Assembly: GCA_023665475.1 (NCBI GenBank) | Contig: JAMPEB010000007.1 | Coordinates: 1-64,000 of the forward strand | Length of the DNA: 64,000 bases | Source: Lachnoclostridium sp. | GTDB taxonomy: Bacteria; Bacillota; Clostridia; Lachnospirales; Lachnospiraceae | Direction of reading: 5' to 3' | Shown: positions 17,256-26,511 of the stretch, one piece after another | Layout of the letters: each line of letters begins with the position of its first letter | Position numbering within the stretch: position 1 is the stretch's first letter | The notes under the pieces: model-generated | Seen by the model: only the letters and a program-made list of their open reading frames with translations | What the model was told of the DNA's origin: nothing | Databases searched by the model: none | Made by a program: the position numbers and the translations under genes

Positions 17256-18101
17256 ATGCCGATTATATTAGATCATATCAATTATATATACGGTGAAGAT
17301 ACGCCTTTGGCAGTGAAAGCGTTAAATGATATTAATCTGGTGATACCGGACGGACAGTTTGTGGGCATTATCGGACATACAGGCTCCGGTAAATCCACGC
17401 TGGTACAGCATTTAAACGGATTGCTTCGCGCCACTGACGGTCATATTTATTTTAACGGTGAAGATATTTATGATGATGATTATGACAGAAAAAAGCTACG
17501 GAGTAAAGTCGGTCTGGTATTCCAATATCCCGAACACCAACTGTTTGAGATAGATGTGTTTTCGGATGTGTGTTTCGGACCCAAAAATCTGGGACTGGAA
17601 CGCAAGGAAGTGGAACTTCGGGCGTATGATGCCTTACGCAAGGTGGGTTTTCCCAATGAGCTTTTCTATCAATCGCCCTTTGATCTGTCCGGCGGGCAAA
17701 AGCGCAGGGCAGCTATTGCCGGGGTGCTGGCAATGAAGCCGGAGGTACTGATTTTGGATGAGCCTACGGCGGGATTGGACCCAAAGGGGAGAAACGAGAT
17801 TCTGCAGCAGATTAAGCGAATCCAAAAGGAAACGGGAATGACCATTCTTTTGGTATCCCACAGTATGGAGGATGTGGCGGAATATGTGGAGCGTATCATC
17901 GTCATGAATCAGGGGAGCATCCTTTTTGACGGGGCGCCCGGAGAAGTGTTTCGACATTATAAGGAATTGGAAGATGTGGGACTGGCAGCCCCTCAGGTTA
18001 CTTATATTATGCACGCTCTGCGGGAAAAAGGACTGAATGTGGATGCAGATGTCATTACCGTCAAAGAGGCGGCGCAGGAGATTTTAAAGGCATTGCGATA
18101 A
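17256..18101 (+). CDS. ecfA2: ECF transporter ATPase subunit A2
   Basis: Second ATPase of the ECF transporter. Walker A GHTGSGKST, VFQYPEHQLFE (typical of EcfA2), signature LSGGQKRR, Walker B VLILDEPTAGLD and the H-loop in LLVSHSMED are visible. The ATG at 17256 is preferred because GGAG lies 6 bases upstream; another ATG at 17244 is possible. It pairs with EcfA1 on the T subunit. Confidence 0.93.
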   Translation: MPIILDHINYIYGEDTPLAVKALNDINLVIPDGQFVGIIGHTGSGKSTLVQHLNGLLRATDGHIYFNGEDIYDDDYDRKKLRSKVGLVFQYPEHQLFEIDVFSDVCFGPKNLGLERKEVELRAYDALRKVGFPNELFYQSPFDLSGGQKRRAAIAGVLAMKPEVLILDEPTAGLDPKGRNEILQQIKRIQKETGMTILLVSHSMEDVAEYVERIIVMNQGSILFDGAPGEVFRHYKELEDVGLAAPQVTYIMHALREKGLNVDADVITVKEAAQEILKALR

Positions 18102-18112
18102 AGAGGAGCATT

Positions 18113-18922
18113 ATGCTTAGAGATATTACATTAGGACAATATTATCAGACGCAGTCCGTGGTGCATCGTTTAGACCCCAGAGTGAAATTGGGGGGGACCG
18201 TTTTATTTATTATTTCCCTCTTTTTCTTTCGGAACTTTCTGGGCTATGGTATTGCTGTTCTTTTTCTGGCAGTAGTCATTAAGCTCTCGAATGTGCCTTT
18301 TAAGTATATGGTAAAGGGCATGAAGAGTATTTTGATGCTGTTAATGATTACGGTGGTTTTTAATTTATTTCTCACGCAGGGAACACCCCTTGTTACGGTC
18401 TGGAAGATTACCGTTACAAGGGAAGGATTAGAGCTTGCGCTATCCATGGCGATACGCTTAAGCCTGCTGGTGATCGGTTCGTCAGTCATGACGCTGACCA
18501 CCACTCCGAATCATTTGACAGACGGCATGGAGCGGATGATGCGCCCTCTGAAACTGTTCAAAGTACCGGTTCATGAAGTGGCAATGATGATGTCCATTGC
18601 TTTGAGATTTATTCCCATTTTATTGGAAGAGACGGATAAAATTATGAAGGCACAGCTTGCAAGAGGAGCGGATTTTGAAAGTGGGAATCTGATTAAGCGT
18701 GCCAAGGCAATGGTGCCGTTATTAGTGCCGCTGTTCATATCCGCCTTTCGCAGAGCCAATGATTTGGCAATGGCAATGGAATCCCGCTGTTATCGGGGCG
18801 GAGACGGACGAACCAAGATGAAGCCGCTTGTTTATAAGGGAAGGGACTATCTGGCATATGCCCTGCTTATCGTATATCTGGCAGTCAGTATCGGCGTGGG
18901 GCAGATGGTGTTTTCATGGTAG
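18113..18922 (+). CDS. ecfT: ECF transporter transmembrane subunit T
   Basis: Membrane subunit that links S subunits to the ATPases. It has five or more hydrophobic segments and two coupling helices with the Ala-Arg-Gly type motifs, AQLARGADF near residue 183 and AMESRCYRGG near 222. GAGGAG lies just before the ATG, 12 bases behind ecfA2. The length of 269 residues is normal. Confidence 0.93.
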   Translation: MLRDITLGQYYQTQSVVHRLDPRVKLGGTVLFIISLFFFRNFLGYGIAVLFLAVVIKLSNVPFKYMVKGMKSILMLLMITVVFNLFLTQGTPLVTVWKITVTREGLELALSMAIRLSLLVIGSSVMTLTTTPNHLTDGMERMMRPLKLFKVPVHEVAMMMSIALRFIPILLEETDKIMKAQLARGADFESGNLIKRAKAMVPLLVPLFISAFRRANDLAMAMESRCYRGGDGRTKMKPLVYKGRDYLAYALLIVYLAVSIGVGQMVFSW

Positions 18923-19024
18923 CGCAGGAAGTATTGCAGCAGGACAACAAGGTTTGCAAAGCAGTTCTTGTTGTATGCAGGGGTATAAAAACGCAAAAGG
19001 CTTGGCATAGGATTGGATAGGAAT

Positions 19025-19774
19025 ATGGAAAAAAAGAGGGTGCGTCTGACGGTTGCCTATGACGGCACGAATTATCACGGATGGCAGCTACAAAAAAATG
19101 CGGTTACGATAGAAAGTGAATTGAACCGGAGCCTTACAGAACTTTTGGGCGAACCGGTGGAGGTTATCGGCGCAAGCCGTACGGATGCAGGAGTTCACGC
19201 ATTGGGAAATGTTGCGGTGTTTGATACGGTGAATCCCATGCCTGCAGAAAAAATTTCCTATGCATTAAACCGGAGTCTGCCTGAGGACATCCGTATTCAG
19301 AAATCGGAGGAGGTTCCGTCTGATTGGCATCCCAGACATTGTGAAAGCCGGAAAACTTATGAGTACCGGATTTATTGCAATGAGTTTCCTATGCCGACGA
19401 AACGCCTGTATTCTTATTTTACCTATTGGAGTCTTGATGTAAAACAGATGCGGGAAGCCGCATCTTATCTGGAGGGAGAACATGATTTCAAAAGCTTCTG
19501 CCAGACGGGCGCACAGGTGGAGTCCACTGTGCGGACGATTTACTCGGTGGAAGTGGAAGAACAGGAAAGGGAGATTGTCATTCGGGTCTGCGGAAACGGT
19601 TTTCTCTATAATATGGTGCGCATTATCGCAGGAACCCTGATGGAAGTGGGCAGAGGAAAACGAAAACCGCAGGATATGGCAGATATTTTAGGAGCAAAGG
19701 ACAGGACGGCGGCAGGCGCTACGGCGCCGGCGCAGGGATTGACTCTGGTGAAGTATGAGTTCGGAGATTTTTAG
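19025..19774 (+). CDS. truA: tRNA pseudouridine(38-40) synthase
   Basis: Makes pseudouridine at positions 38-40 of tRNA anticodon stems. The catalytic Asp is in GASRTDAGVHALGN, and NGFLYNMVRIIAGTL is the second conserved block. Length is normal (249 residues). The ATG at 19025 is taken as start; a TTG at 19013 in frame is an alternative. Placement between ecfT and rplM is the classic Firmicute arrangement, here broken only by a GNAT gene. Confidence 0.93.
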   Translation: MEKKRVRLTVAYDGTNYHGWQLQKNAVTIESELNRSLTELLGEPVEVIGASRTDAGVHALGNVAVFDTVNPMPAEKISYALNRSLPEDIRIQKSEEVPSDWHPRHCESRKTYEYRIYCNEFPMPTKRLYSYFTYWSLDVKQMREAASYLEGEHDFKSFCQTGAQVESTVRTIYSVEVEEQEREIVIRVCGNGFLYNMVRIIAGTLMEVGRGKRKPQDMADILGAKDRTAAGATAPAQGLTLVKYEFGDF

Positions 19775-20288
19775 GGAGATGCAGGAGCAGATGTTCACGG
19801 ATATCAGGATAAGAAAATATGAAGAAAAAGATGTTCCGGCAATGACTGTCATTTGGAATGAAGTGGTAGAGGAAGGTGTCGCCTTTCCGCAGGAAGAGCG
19901 CCTGACGGAAAACACCGGAAAAGAGTTTTTTGCGGAACAGAGCTATTGCGGCGTTGCGGAAGAAAAAGGAAGGATTGTGGGATTATATATATTACATCCC
20001 AATAATGTGGGAAGATGCGGTCATATCTGCAATGCAAGTTATGCCGTAGCTTCCGAATGCAGGGGGCGGCATATCGGAGAAAAGCTGGTGTTGGACTGCA
20101 TCAGGCAGGCGCATGAAGCAGGCTTTCGGATACTACAGTTTAATGCAGTGGTTGCCGCCAATATACATGCCAGACATTTATATGAAAGAATCGGATTTAA
20201 GCAGCTCGGCACCATACCGGGCGGTTTTCGGTTAAAAAGCGGGGAGTATGAGGATATTTGCCCATATTATATAGAGGTATCGGGGTGA
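19755..20288 (+). CDS. GNAT family acetyltransferase (phosphinothricin acetyltransferase-like)
   Basis: Predicted acetyltransferase of up to 177 residues. ASYAVASECRGRHIGEKLV contains the acetyl-CoA binding loop (RGRHIG), and ARHLYERIGFKQLGTIPGGF is the typical C-terminal GNAT block. Starts at 19755, 19779 and 19791 are all possible; the first overlaps truA by 20 bases and none has a clear ribosome binding site. It is inserted between truA and rplM. Substrate unknown. Confidence 0.8.
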   Translation: MSSEIFREMQEQMFTDIRIRKYEEKDVPAMTVIWNEVVEEGVAFPQEERLTENTGKEFFAEQSYCGVAEEKGRIVGLYILHPNNVGRCGHICNASYAVASECRGRHIGEKLVLDCIRQAHEAGFRILQFNAVVAANIHARHLYERIGFKQLGTIPGGFRLKSGEYEDICPYYIEVSG

Positions 20289-20336
20289 AATTTGAGACCC
20301 GGATGAAAAATTTGCTAAAAATCCAAGTATTAGGTG

Positions 20337-20365
20337 TTGACACTTTGGATTCGTTATAGTAAAAT
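20337..20365 (+). promoter_or_regulatory. Promoter for rplM-rpsI
   Basis: TTGACA at 20337-20342 and TAAAAT at 20360-20365 are 17 bases apart. It lies 217 bases before rplM, leaving a long leader. Confidence 0.75.
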
Positions 20366-20582
20366 ATATCACTGTGACAGTATTTCTCAATGTATAGCCA
20401 AAGCCCCGGCGAAACATTGGGAGCAAGGAGCGTTCTGAGGATTCATAAAATGCAGCCGGACATCTGCGGATTATGACAGAATCAGGACAAATTCAAGAAA
20501 AAAGCCAAAGGCGGTGCATTGAGGAGAAAACAATACATTGCGGAATATAAGCGCCGACGGCAAATAATACGGAGGGAATACA
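20366..20582 (+). promoter_or_regulatory. Long rplM leader, possible L13 autoregulatory RNA
   Basis: About 215 untranslated bases separate the promoter from rplM. They include paired words such as CAATACATTGCGGAATATAAG near 20530 and several A/G-rich loops. Firmicutes often have an L13 leader RNA here that binds L13 and shuts off the operon. I did not match it to that model base by base, so the call rests on position and length. Confidence 0.45.
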
Positions 20583-21011
20583 ATGAAAACATTCATGGCT
20601 AGTCCGGCTACAATCGATAGAAAATGGTATGTAGTAGATGCAGCAAATATGACTTTGGGACGCTTGGCTTCTGAAGTTGCCAAGGTTTTGAGAGGTAAAA
20701 ACAAGCCTATATTTACACCTCATATGGATACCGGCGATTATGTAATCGTTATCAATGCCGAGAAAGTTAAGGTAACCGGCAAAAAGTTAGACCAGAAGAT
20801 TTATTATCATCATTCTGATTATGTTGGCGGTATGAAAGAGACTACTTTGAGAGAGAAGCTGAATAAAAAGCCCGAAGAAGTGGTTGAACTTGCCATTAAA
20901 GGAATGCTTCCCAAGGGACCTTTAGGAAGGGAAATGTTTACCAAGTTGCATGTATATGCAGGACCTGAACACAAGCACGAGGCTCAGAAGCCCGAAGTGC
21001 TGACATTCTAA
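20583..21011 (+). CDS. rplM: 50S ribosomal protein L13
   Basis: Large subunit ribosomal protein of 142 residues. Visible family blocks are [25 protein letters not shown] near the start, [11 protein letters not shown] in the middle and [20 protein letters not shown] near the end. GGAGG precedes the ATG. It is followed by rpsI after 25 bases, the standard pair. Confidence 0.97.
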   Translation: MKTFMASPATIDRKWYVVDAANMTLGRLASEVAKVLRGKNKPIFTPHMDTGDYVIVINAEKVKVTGKKLDQKIYYHHSDYVGGMKETTLREKLNKKPEEVVELAIKGMLPKGPLGREMFTKLHVYAGPEHKHEAQKPEVLTF

Positions 21012-21036
21012 AGGACTGAGAGGAGGAGAATAAATC

Positions 21037-21432
21037 ATGGCTAAAGCAGAAAGATACTATGGAACAGGCAGAAGGAAGAAATCCATTGCCAGAGTATATC
21101 TGACACCCGGTAAGGGCAATATCATTATCAATAAAAGAAACATTGATGACTATTTTGGTCTGGAGACTTTGAAGGTTATCGTTCGTCAGCCTCTGGTTGC
21201 CACCGAGAATGTAGGCAAGTTTGATATTCTGGTAAATGTAAAAGGCGGCGGTTATACAGGTCAGGCAGGCGCTATCAGACACGGTCTTTCCAGAGCGCTT
21301 TTGCAAGTAGATGCCGATTACAGACCGATACTGAAAAAGGAAGGTTTCCTTACCAGAGATCCTCGTATGAAGGAGAGAAAGAAGTATGGTCTGAAGGCCG
21401 CACGAAGAGCGCCTCAGTTCTCGAAGAGATAA
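21037..21432 (+). CDS. rpsI: 30S ribosomal protein S9
   Basis: Small subunit ribosomal protein of 131 residues. [16 protein letters not shown] opens the protein, [19 protein letters not shown] is in the middle and the basic tail ends RRAPQFSKR, which reaches the decoding centre. AGGAGGAG precedes the ATG. Confidence 0.97.
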   Translation: MAKAERYYGTGRRKKSIARVYLTPGKGNIIINKRNIDDYFGLETLKVIVRQPLVATENVGKFDILVNVKGGGYTGQAGAIRHGLSRALLQVDADYRPILKKEGFLTRDPRMKERKKYGLKAARRAPQFSKR

Positions 21433-21486
21433 CTTACAACAGGTGTGAGATGCAAGAAAGCTTTAATTTCACAATATGATGTGTAT

Positions 21487-21536
21487 AGGGCATTTTTCAG
21501 TAAGAGTTTATTATTGGAAAGTGTCCTTTTTTATTA
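21487..21536 (+). terminator. Possible terminator after rpsI
   Basis: An imperfect stem, AGGGCATTTTTC with GAAAGTGTCCT, is followed by a run of six T. The long loop makes this uncertain. Confidence 0.4.
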
Positions 21537-21799
21537 TAAGTTGTATAATAAAATTGCTTTTCTTGCCTCAATTATCTTTTAAGTATGTGATAAGAGAATT
21601 TTGGCAGCGTTAGAGTTTCGGAAAATTCAGGATGCAAAATTTTAAAGCATAGTGCATGTATATCGGAGAGATTATCTTATTGTTTGATATAGAATAGGAA
21701 ATAGTATAATTGTAATATGCGGAGAAGATATATAATAAGTGAAGCCAAAAGATATATAAAATAATGTATTAATAAATTAATTTTGTTGTCCGTTTCTGA

Positions 21800-21845
21800 T
21801 TGACAAAATAGGAATATATGATAAAATTAAATAGAACATATGTTC
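21800..21845 (+). promoter_or_regulatory. Promoter with LexA-like box for the R-M gene
   Basis: TTGACA at 21800-21805 and TAAAAT at 21822-21827 are 16 bases apart. GAACATATGTTC at 21834-21845 is a perfect GAAC-N4-GTTC palindrome, the Gram-positive LexA operator core, placed at the expected transcription start. This predicts repression by LexA and induction on DNA damage. Confidence 0.65.
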
Positions 21846-22089
21846 TAATCGATTCAAAAATCTTGAGGAATTTCATTGATATCCTGTGATTCTAAAAGTA
21901 TGGCAAAATAGATGGAGTTGTGATAAGATAATAGTATACAATAGAGTGATACACAACAATTTCCTAGGTAATTCGTAGATTAATTAATAAAAAGTGTTAG
22001 AGATATCATCTATAGTCGGTAATACTTGGCAGACCCAAAAAGGATATAGAAAATATATGCAAGGTAATAAAAATATTGGGAGGTACATT

Positions 22090-24456
22090 ATGGCTATTGA
22101 ACAATATACAGAGAATTTAACCTTAAAAGAAATGAAATGTTCAATTGGAAAAAATGATTTTGGTTATGTATTTCCTCAGGGCGATGTTTCGAAAGTTGAT
22201 AAAATAGAAAAATTATTAAAACAAGCTGGCGGTAAACCTAAAGAGTGTAATTTGGATGATTATTCCAAAGGTGGAAACGGAAAAGCAAAGCCGGAATTTA
22301 TTATAACTTTTAATGATGATATTAATACGATTATCGTTGTTGAATGTAAGAATTCTGTGAAAAAACACCAGAGTGAAGAATTAAATAAACCAAGCGGTTA
22401 CGCGGTTGACGGTGTTCTGTATTATGCAAAGTTTTTGAAACAAGAATATAATGTTGTAGCGGTGGCTGTAAGTGGAACTTCAGTCAGCAACATGAAGGTC
22501 GATACATTTTATTGGCAGCAGAAGATGGAAGTATATTCTAAAATGATCAAGGCTCGAGATATTATTTTAGAACCCCTCAATTATTTAGAATTGGTAAAGG
22601 GCAACAAATTACAGAAGGCATATTCTCTTGATGAAATTAGAAATACAGCAATTGATATGCATAATTATCTGAGGGAAATAAAAATAACAGAAGCGCATAA
22701 ACCTATTTTCATTGCCGGAATTTTAATAGCTTTAAATGATCCTGATTTTTCAAAAACATATGCGGCATTGACATCCTACAAATTAGTTATGCAAAACATA
22801 CAAAATGCTATTGAAAATATTCTCAAAGAAAGCGATATTAAGAGTAGCAGAATTGATTATATTAAGCAAGTATTTAATACATTGCAAGAAAATACCAAGT
22901 TTTCGGAAATTCCATTAGGGCATTTCAAATCAATAACTTGGTATATAGAACAACTTGAGTTAAAAATTAAACCCATGATGGATTATGCGGATAACACCAT
23001 AGATGCGCTGGGGGTATTTTATCATCAGTTTATTAAATATTCCGGTGGAGACGGAAGTGGATTAGGGATTGTATTAACCCCTCAGCATTTGACAGAATTT
23101 ATGTGTGAATTGGCAAATGTAAATAAAAATAGCAGAGTGATTGATATCTGTTGTGGTTCAGGTTCTTTTCTGGTAACTGCAATGAGTTATATGTTTAAAG
23201 ATGCAAATCCGGATGAAGTCGAAAATATCAGAAAAAACGGCTTATATGGTGTTGAATTTGATGATGGATTGTATATGTTAGCTATTGCAAATATGATTAT
23301 TAGAAAAGACGGAAAGTCTAATATTTATAAGGGGGATTGTTTTAACAGTAAAATTGTAAAAGAGCTGAAAGAAAAAAATATTAATATAGGACTTATTAAT
23401 CCGCCTTATTCTCAAAAGGATGTTGTTGAATTAGAGTTTGTTGAACATCTTTTAGATATATTGGTGGTAGGCGGAATAGGCGTTGTTGTTGTACCCATGA
23501 GTTGCGCGATTGGTACAAAATTTAAAGAGGTTAGAGAAAGGTTATTAAAGAAACATACTTTAAAAGCAGTATTTTCAATGCCGGATGAAGTTTTTTATCC
23601 GACAGCGACGAATGTTTGTGTAATGGTATGGGAAGCGCATAATCCACATGATGAAAAGGTGGAAACCTTTTTTGGTTATTGCAAAGAAGATGGATTTGAA
23701 AAGAGAAAATATGTCGGAAGGGTTGATGCAAATAATAAATGGAACAACATTAAGAATGAGTGGTTGTCTTTATACAGAAACAGAGATATAAAAGATGGAT
23801 TAAGTGCCAGACAATGTGTTTCATATAATGATGAATGGCTATGTGAAGCATATATGAAAGTTGATTTTTCAAAGGTGAGCCAATGTGACTTTGAGCAAAC
23901 TGTCCGTGATTATTTAGCTTTTGAAATCAAGCATGGAATGACTTCGCTTGATAATAAGTATAAACATGATAACACATCAGTAGAATTAAATGTTAAAAAG
24001 TGGAAAGAATTTAAGGTAGAAGATTTATTTACTGTTGAAAGAGGAAAAATCAATAATCTCAATAGTTTAACAGCAGGAAAGTGTCCTATAGTTTCTGCTT
24101 ATGGTGAGAATCAAGGAATTGCATTTTTTGCGGATGAAGAAATAAAGTATTCCAACTGCTTAACGGCGTCAATGAATGGCAGCAAGACGGGATATGTTAC
24201 TTTTCATGGATATGGATTTAATGCAAATGCAGATTGTGGCGTTCTTATTCCGAAATTCACATTGGATATCTATGCAGGGTTATTTATAGCGACTGTAATG
24301 AAGCAATTTTCTTATAAATACATATATGGAAGAAAATTGACCAAAAGTAGGCTTAATGCGGAAATAATAAAATTACCGGTAAATAAAAAAGGAAAAATTG
24401 ATTTAGAGTATATGAAGGAATATATGATGTCTTTGCCATATAGCGATAAAATTTAG
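22090..24456 (+). CDS. Single-chain restriction-modification protein (nuclease, N6-adenine methylase, specificity domain)
   Basis: Protein of 788 residues joining all three activities of a restriction system. Residues 60-110 have a PD-(D/E)xK-like pattern (PEFIITFNDD then VVECKNS). Residues 330-560 are an N6-adenine methylase: IDICCGSGSF near 352 and NPPY near 437. Residues 640-788 look like one type I specificity half (KKWKEFKVEDLFTVERGK, ending SRLNAEIIKLP). This is the layout of type IIG enzymes, which cut a short way from the site. With a single recognition domain it may work as a dimer or see an asymmetric site. The start at 22090 has GGGAGG 6 bases upstream; an upstream TTG lies before this. 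Low GC and position suggest transfer. Control through a LexA-like box is predicted. Confidence 0.85.
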   Translation: MAIEQYTENLTLKEMKCSIGKNDFGYVFPQGDVSKVDKIEKLLKQAGGKPKECNLDDYSKGGNGKAKPEFIITFNDDINTIIVVECKNSVKKHQSEELNKPSGYAVDGVLYYAKFLKQEYNVVAVAVSGTSVSNMKVDTFYWQQKMEVYSKMIKARDIILEPLNYLELVKGNKLQKAYSLDEIRNTAIDMHNYLREIKITEAHKPIFIAGILIALNDPDFSKTYAALTSYKLVMQNIQNAIENILKESDIKSSRIDYIKQVFNTLQENTKFSEIPLGHFKSITWYIEQLELKIKPMMDYADNTIDALGVFYHQFIKYSGGDGSGLGIVLTPQHLTEFMCELANVNKNSRVIDICCGSGSFLVTAMSYMFKDANPDEVENIRKNGLYGVEFDDGLYMLAIANMIIRKDGKSNIYKGDCFNSKIVKELKEKNINIGLINPPYSQKDVVELEFVEHLLDILVVGGIGVVVVPMSCAIGTKFKEVRERLLKKHTLKAVFSMPDEVFYPTATNVCVMVWEAHNPHDEKVETFFGYCKEDGFEKRKYVGRVDANNKWNNIKNEWLSLYRNRDIKDGLSARQCVSYNDEWLCEAYMKVDFSKVSQCDFEQTVRDYLAFEIKHGMTSLDNKYKHDNTSVELNVKKWKEFKVEDLFTVERGKINNLNSLTAGKCPIVSAYGENQGIAFFADEEIKYSNCLTASMNGSKTGYVTFHGYGFNANADCGVLIPKFTLDIYAGLFIATVMKQFSYKYIYGRKLTKSRLNAEIIKLPVNKKGKIDLEYMKEYMMSLPYSDKI

Positions 24457-24647
24457 GAGGTATGCATATCTGTTTCCTTTCTGAACAGAATCTTAAGTTT
24501 TCCGGCTTTTTTGACCATGGGTAATAGTGGGGTATGTGAAATTCAAAAGATATCAAACCTGATTCTGAAGCACGGACAAAAAACAACAGCCATCAGTCCG
24601 TACAAAAATAACAGGCGCCCCGTGATGGGGTCAAAACCGCAAATTTC

Positions 24648-24676
24648 TTGACAAGAACTATAGGGCAGAGTAAAAT
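24648..24676 (+). promoter_or_regulatory. Promoter for the zinc-ribbon/phosphoesterase/propeller operon
   Basis: TTGACA at 24648-24653 and TAAAAT at 24671-24676 are 17 bases apart, 32 bases before the first start codon. Confidence 0.75.
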
Positions 24677-24708
24677 CAAGTAGGAAACGAATAAGAGGAG
24701 GAAACAGT

Positions 24709-26511
24709 ATGATTTGTTCAAAATGCGGTGCAAATATGCCCGATAGTAATATGTTCTGTGAGCGTTGTGGAAATAAACTGGGGGACGCATGCCCGAGATG
24801 CGGCGCGCCGTTCAAGCCGGATGCTAAATTTTGCGAGAAGTGCGGTATGAAGAGGGATTCCCAGCCAGAGATGCCGGCAATGAAGCCTGCTTCGGCAACA
24901 CAGCAGGAAACTAAGGCAGAGCAGCCCGTATCAGCGCAACAGACAACGCCGACGGTGCAGCAGGAAACCCCGGTAGCACAGTCTGTAACAGCTCAGCAAG
25001 AAACTCAGGTGGTACAGCCGGCTCCGGCATCCCAGCCTACGGCAGCCCCGACAGTGCAGCCTACGCCGGTACAGCAGCCGGCTCCGACATCCCAGCCTAC
25101 GGCAGCCCCGCAGGCAGCTCCGACAGCGCAGCCTACGCCGGTACAGCAACCAGCTCCGGCGCCCCAACCTACGGCAACCCCGACAGCGCAGCCTACACCG
25201 GTACAGCAGCCGACTCCGATGCCCCAGCCTACAGTAACCCCGCAGGCAGCCCCGGTACAGCAGTCCGCTCCGGCAGCGCAGCCTGCCCAGCCACAACAGA
25301 AGAAGCCGAAAAAGAAAAAAGGTCCTATCATTTTTATCATTATTTTGGTATTATTGATTGCGGCTCTCGCAGGCGGATATGTTTACTTTGTGAAAGTCCT
25401 TGAAAAGAATCCTTTTGAGGTGGTTAAGGAGATGTTTACTTCTGATAAATCCGATGAGGAAAAAGAAGGAGACGATAAAGACAGTAAGGAAACCGATGCG
25501 GATGCTGATAAGAAAGCAGACAAGGACAATGAGGCGCAAAAGGGCGAAAAAGCAGATAAGGGCGATATAACCCTTCTTGACCCGGCTGGAGAGCTTGTGA
25601 AGAAGGCGGGCGAACAATTTGACGCGGGACATTACATAGAAGAAGACGGCGCCATCTATACAGCCGAGGAAGCAATTACAATGTATATAACCGTGGCGAA
25701 AGCGAATAACCTGAAGGAAGAGGCCCAGCAGGGGATTCAGGAAGCGTTTCAGGTATATTCCCAATCCGTTACGAAATATTGTGATATGATAAAGAAGCAG
25801 GGCGCATATGTGGAAGGCTTTAATGAGATTACAGCAAAGCTGTCCGATGCTGCGGATGTGATAACAACGGTTACGGAAGCGGGATATACTGTGGACGGTC
25901 AGGAAATAGAAACTTACCGGACGGCTATTATTCCGGAATTCAAGGACAAATTTATTAAAAGTATCAACTCTTTTACCGAGAGGGAGAACTGGTCCAGAGA
26001 TGAAGCGTGGAGTTACGCAGAGCGTGCCTATGCTATTAAAGAAAACGGGAAACCGCTCTTGTTTGATGATACGGACTTAGAGGATCCTCTGCGTATGCGT
26101 TATGCGTACTGTCTTGCATGGATTACACGGAAACGCTGTGAGACGGGATTACAGGACGGTTCCATGACTCCTGCGGATGCGGCAAACAGTATGATTGCAA
26201 TTCTTAAGGAGACTGATTACAATCTGCTTCTTTTGCAGGATATTATTACTTATGGAAGTTCTGCGGCAATGGATGTGACCCAATATCAAAATGCCTACAA
26301 TGCTATTGTGGACCAGATTAAGAGTGAGCAGGGACTTACCATAGGGACGGATATAGCGGTTAATTCCACCAGCAGCGTGAATTTGACCCATTTCTGGTAT
26401 TTTAACGATTTGGACGGAGAGGATAAGTATAAGGTGGATTTGTACAACGGAACCACCGCTGCCACTAGGGAATGGATTCGCAGTAATATACCGGTGATGC
26501 TCGGTGAGTAA
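24709..26511 (+). CDS. Zinc-ribbon membrane protein with Pro/Gln/Thr repeats
   Basis: Protein of 600 residues. Eight cysteines in four CxxC pairs (residues 3/6, 17/20, 28/31, 42/45) form two zinc ribbons. Residues 50-195 are a low-complexity linker built from repeats like QPTPVQQPAP. A basic stretch and one membrane helix follow (about 206-228), then an acidic Lys/Asp/Glu segment and a mixed alpha domain of about 300 residues outside the cell with no recognised family. AGAGGAGG precedes the ATG. The next gene overlaps its end by 8 bases. The topology, zinc ribbon inside and domain outside, would suit signalling across the membrane, but no function is known. Confidence 0.8.
   Translation: MICSKCGANMPDSNMFCERCGNKLGDACPRCGAPFKPDAKFCEKCGMKRDSQPEMPAMKPASATQQETKAEQPVSAQQTTPTVQQETPVAQSVTAQQETQVVQPAPASQPTAAPTVQPTPVQQPAPTSQPTAAPQAAPTAQPTPVQQPAPAPQPTATPTAQPTPVQQPTPMPQPTVTPQAAPVQQSAPAAQPAQPQQKKPKKKKGPIIFIIILVLLIAALAGGYVYFVKVLEKNPFEVVKEMFTSDKSDEEKEGDDKDSKETDADADKKADKDNEAQKGEKADKGDITLLDPAGELVKKAGEQFDAGHYIEEDGAIYTAEEAITMYITVAKANNLKEEAQQGIQEAFQVYSQSVTKYCDMIKKQGAYVEGFNEITAKLSDAADVITTVTEAGYTVDGQEIETYRTAIIPEFKDKFIKSINSFTERENWSRDEAWSYAERAYAIKENGKPLLFDDTDLEDPLRMRYAYCLAWITRKRCETGLQDGSMTPADAANSMIAILKETDYNLLLLQDIITYGSSAAMDVTQYQNAYNAIVDQIKSEQGLTIGTDIAVNSTSSVNLTHFWYFNDLDGEDKYKVDLYNGTTAATREWIRSNIPVMLGE

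Larger units (their letters stand above)
21433..22089. other. AT-rich gap between rpsI and the restriction-modification gene
   Basis: No gene is visible. A weak terminator-like structure is at 21487-21536 (AGGGCATTTTTC against GAAAGTGTCCT, then six T). The promoter and LexA-like box at 21800-21845 are listed separately. The base composition drops sharply against the ribosomal genes, as expected at the edge of an insertion. Confidence 0.5.

Noticed and set aside
21433..22089. tRNA gene or attachment site after rpsI
   Set aside because: No T-loop word or cloverleaf and no flanking direct repeat could be found by eye.
24931..25340. Cys/Gly/Arg-rich minus-strand open frames opposite the Pro/Gln repeats of the zinc-ribbon gene
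   Set aside because: They mirror the repetitive GC-rich codons on the other strand, have no ribosome binding site and no sensible protein character.
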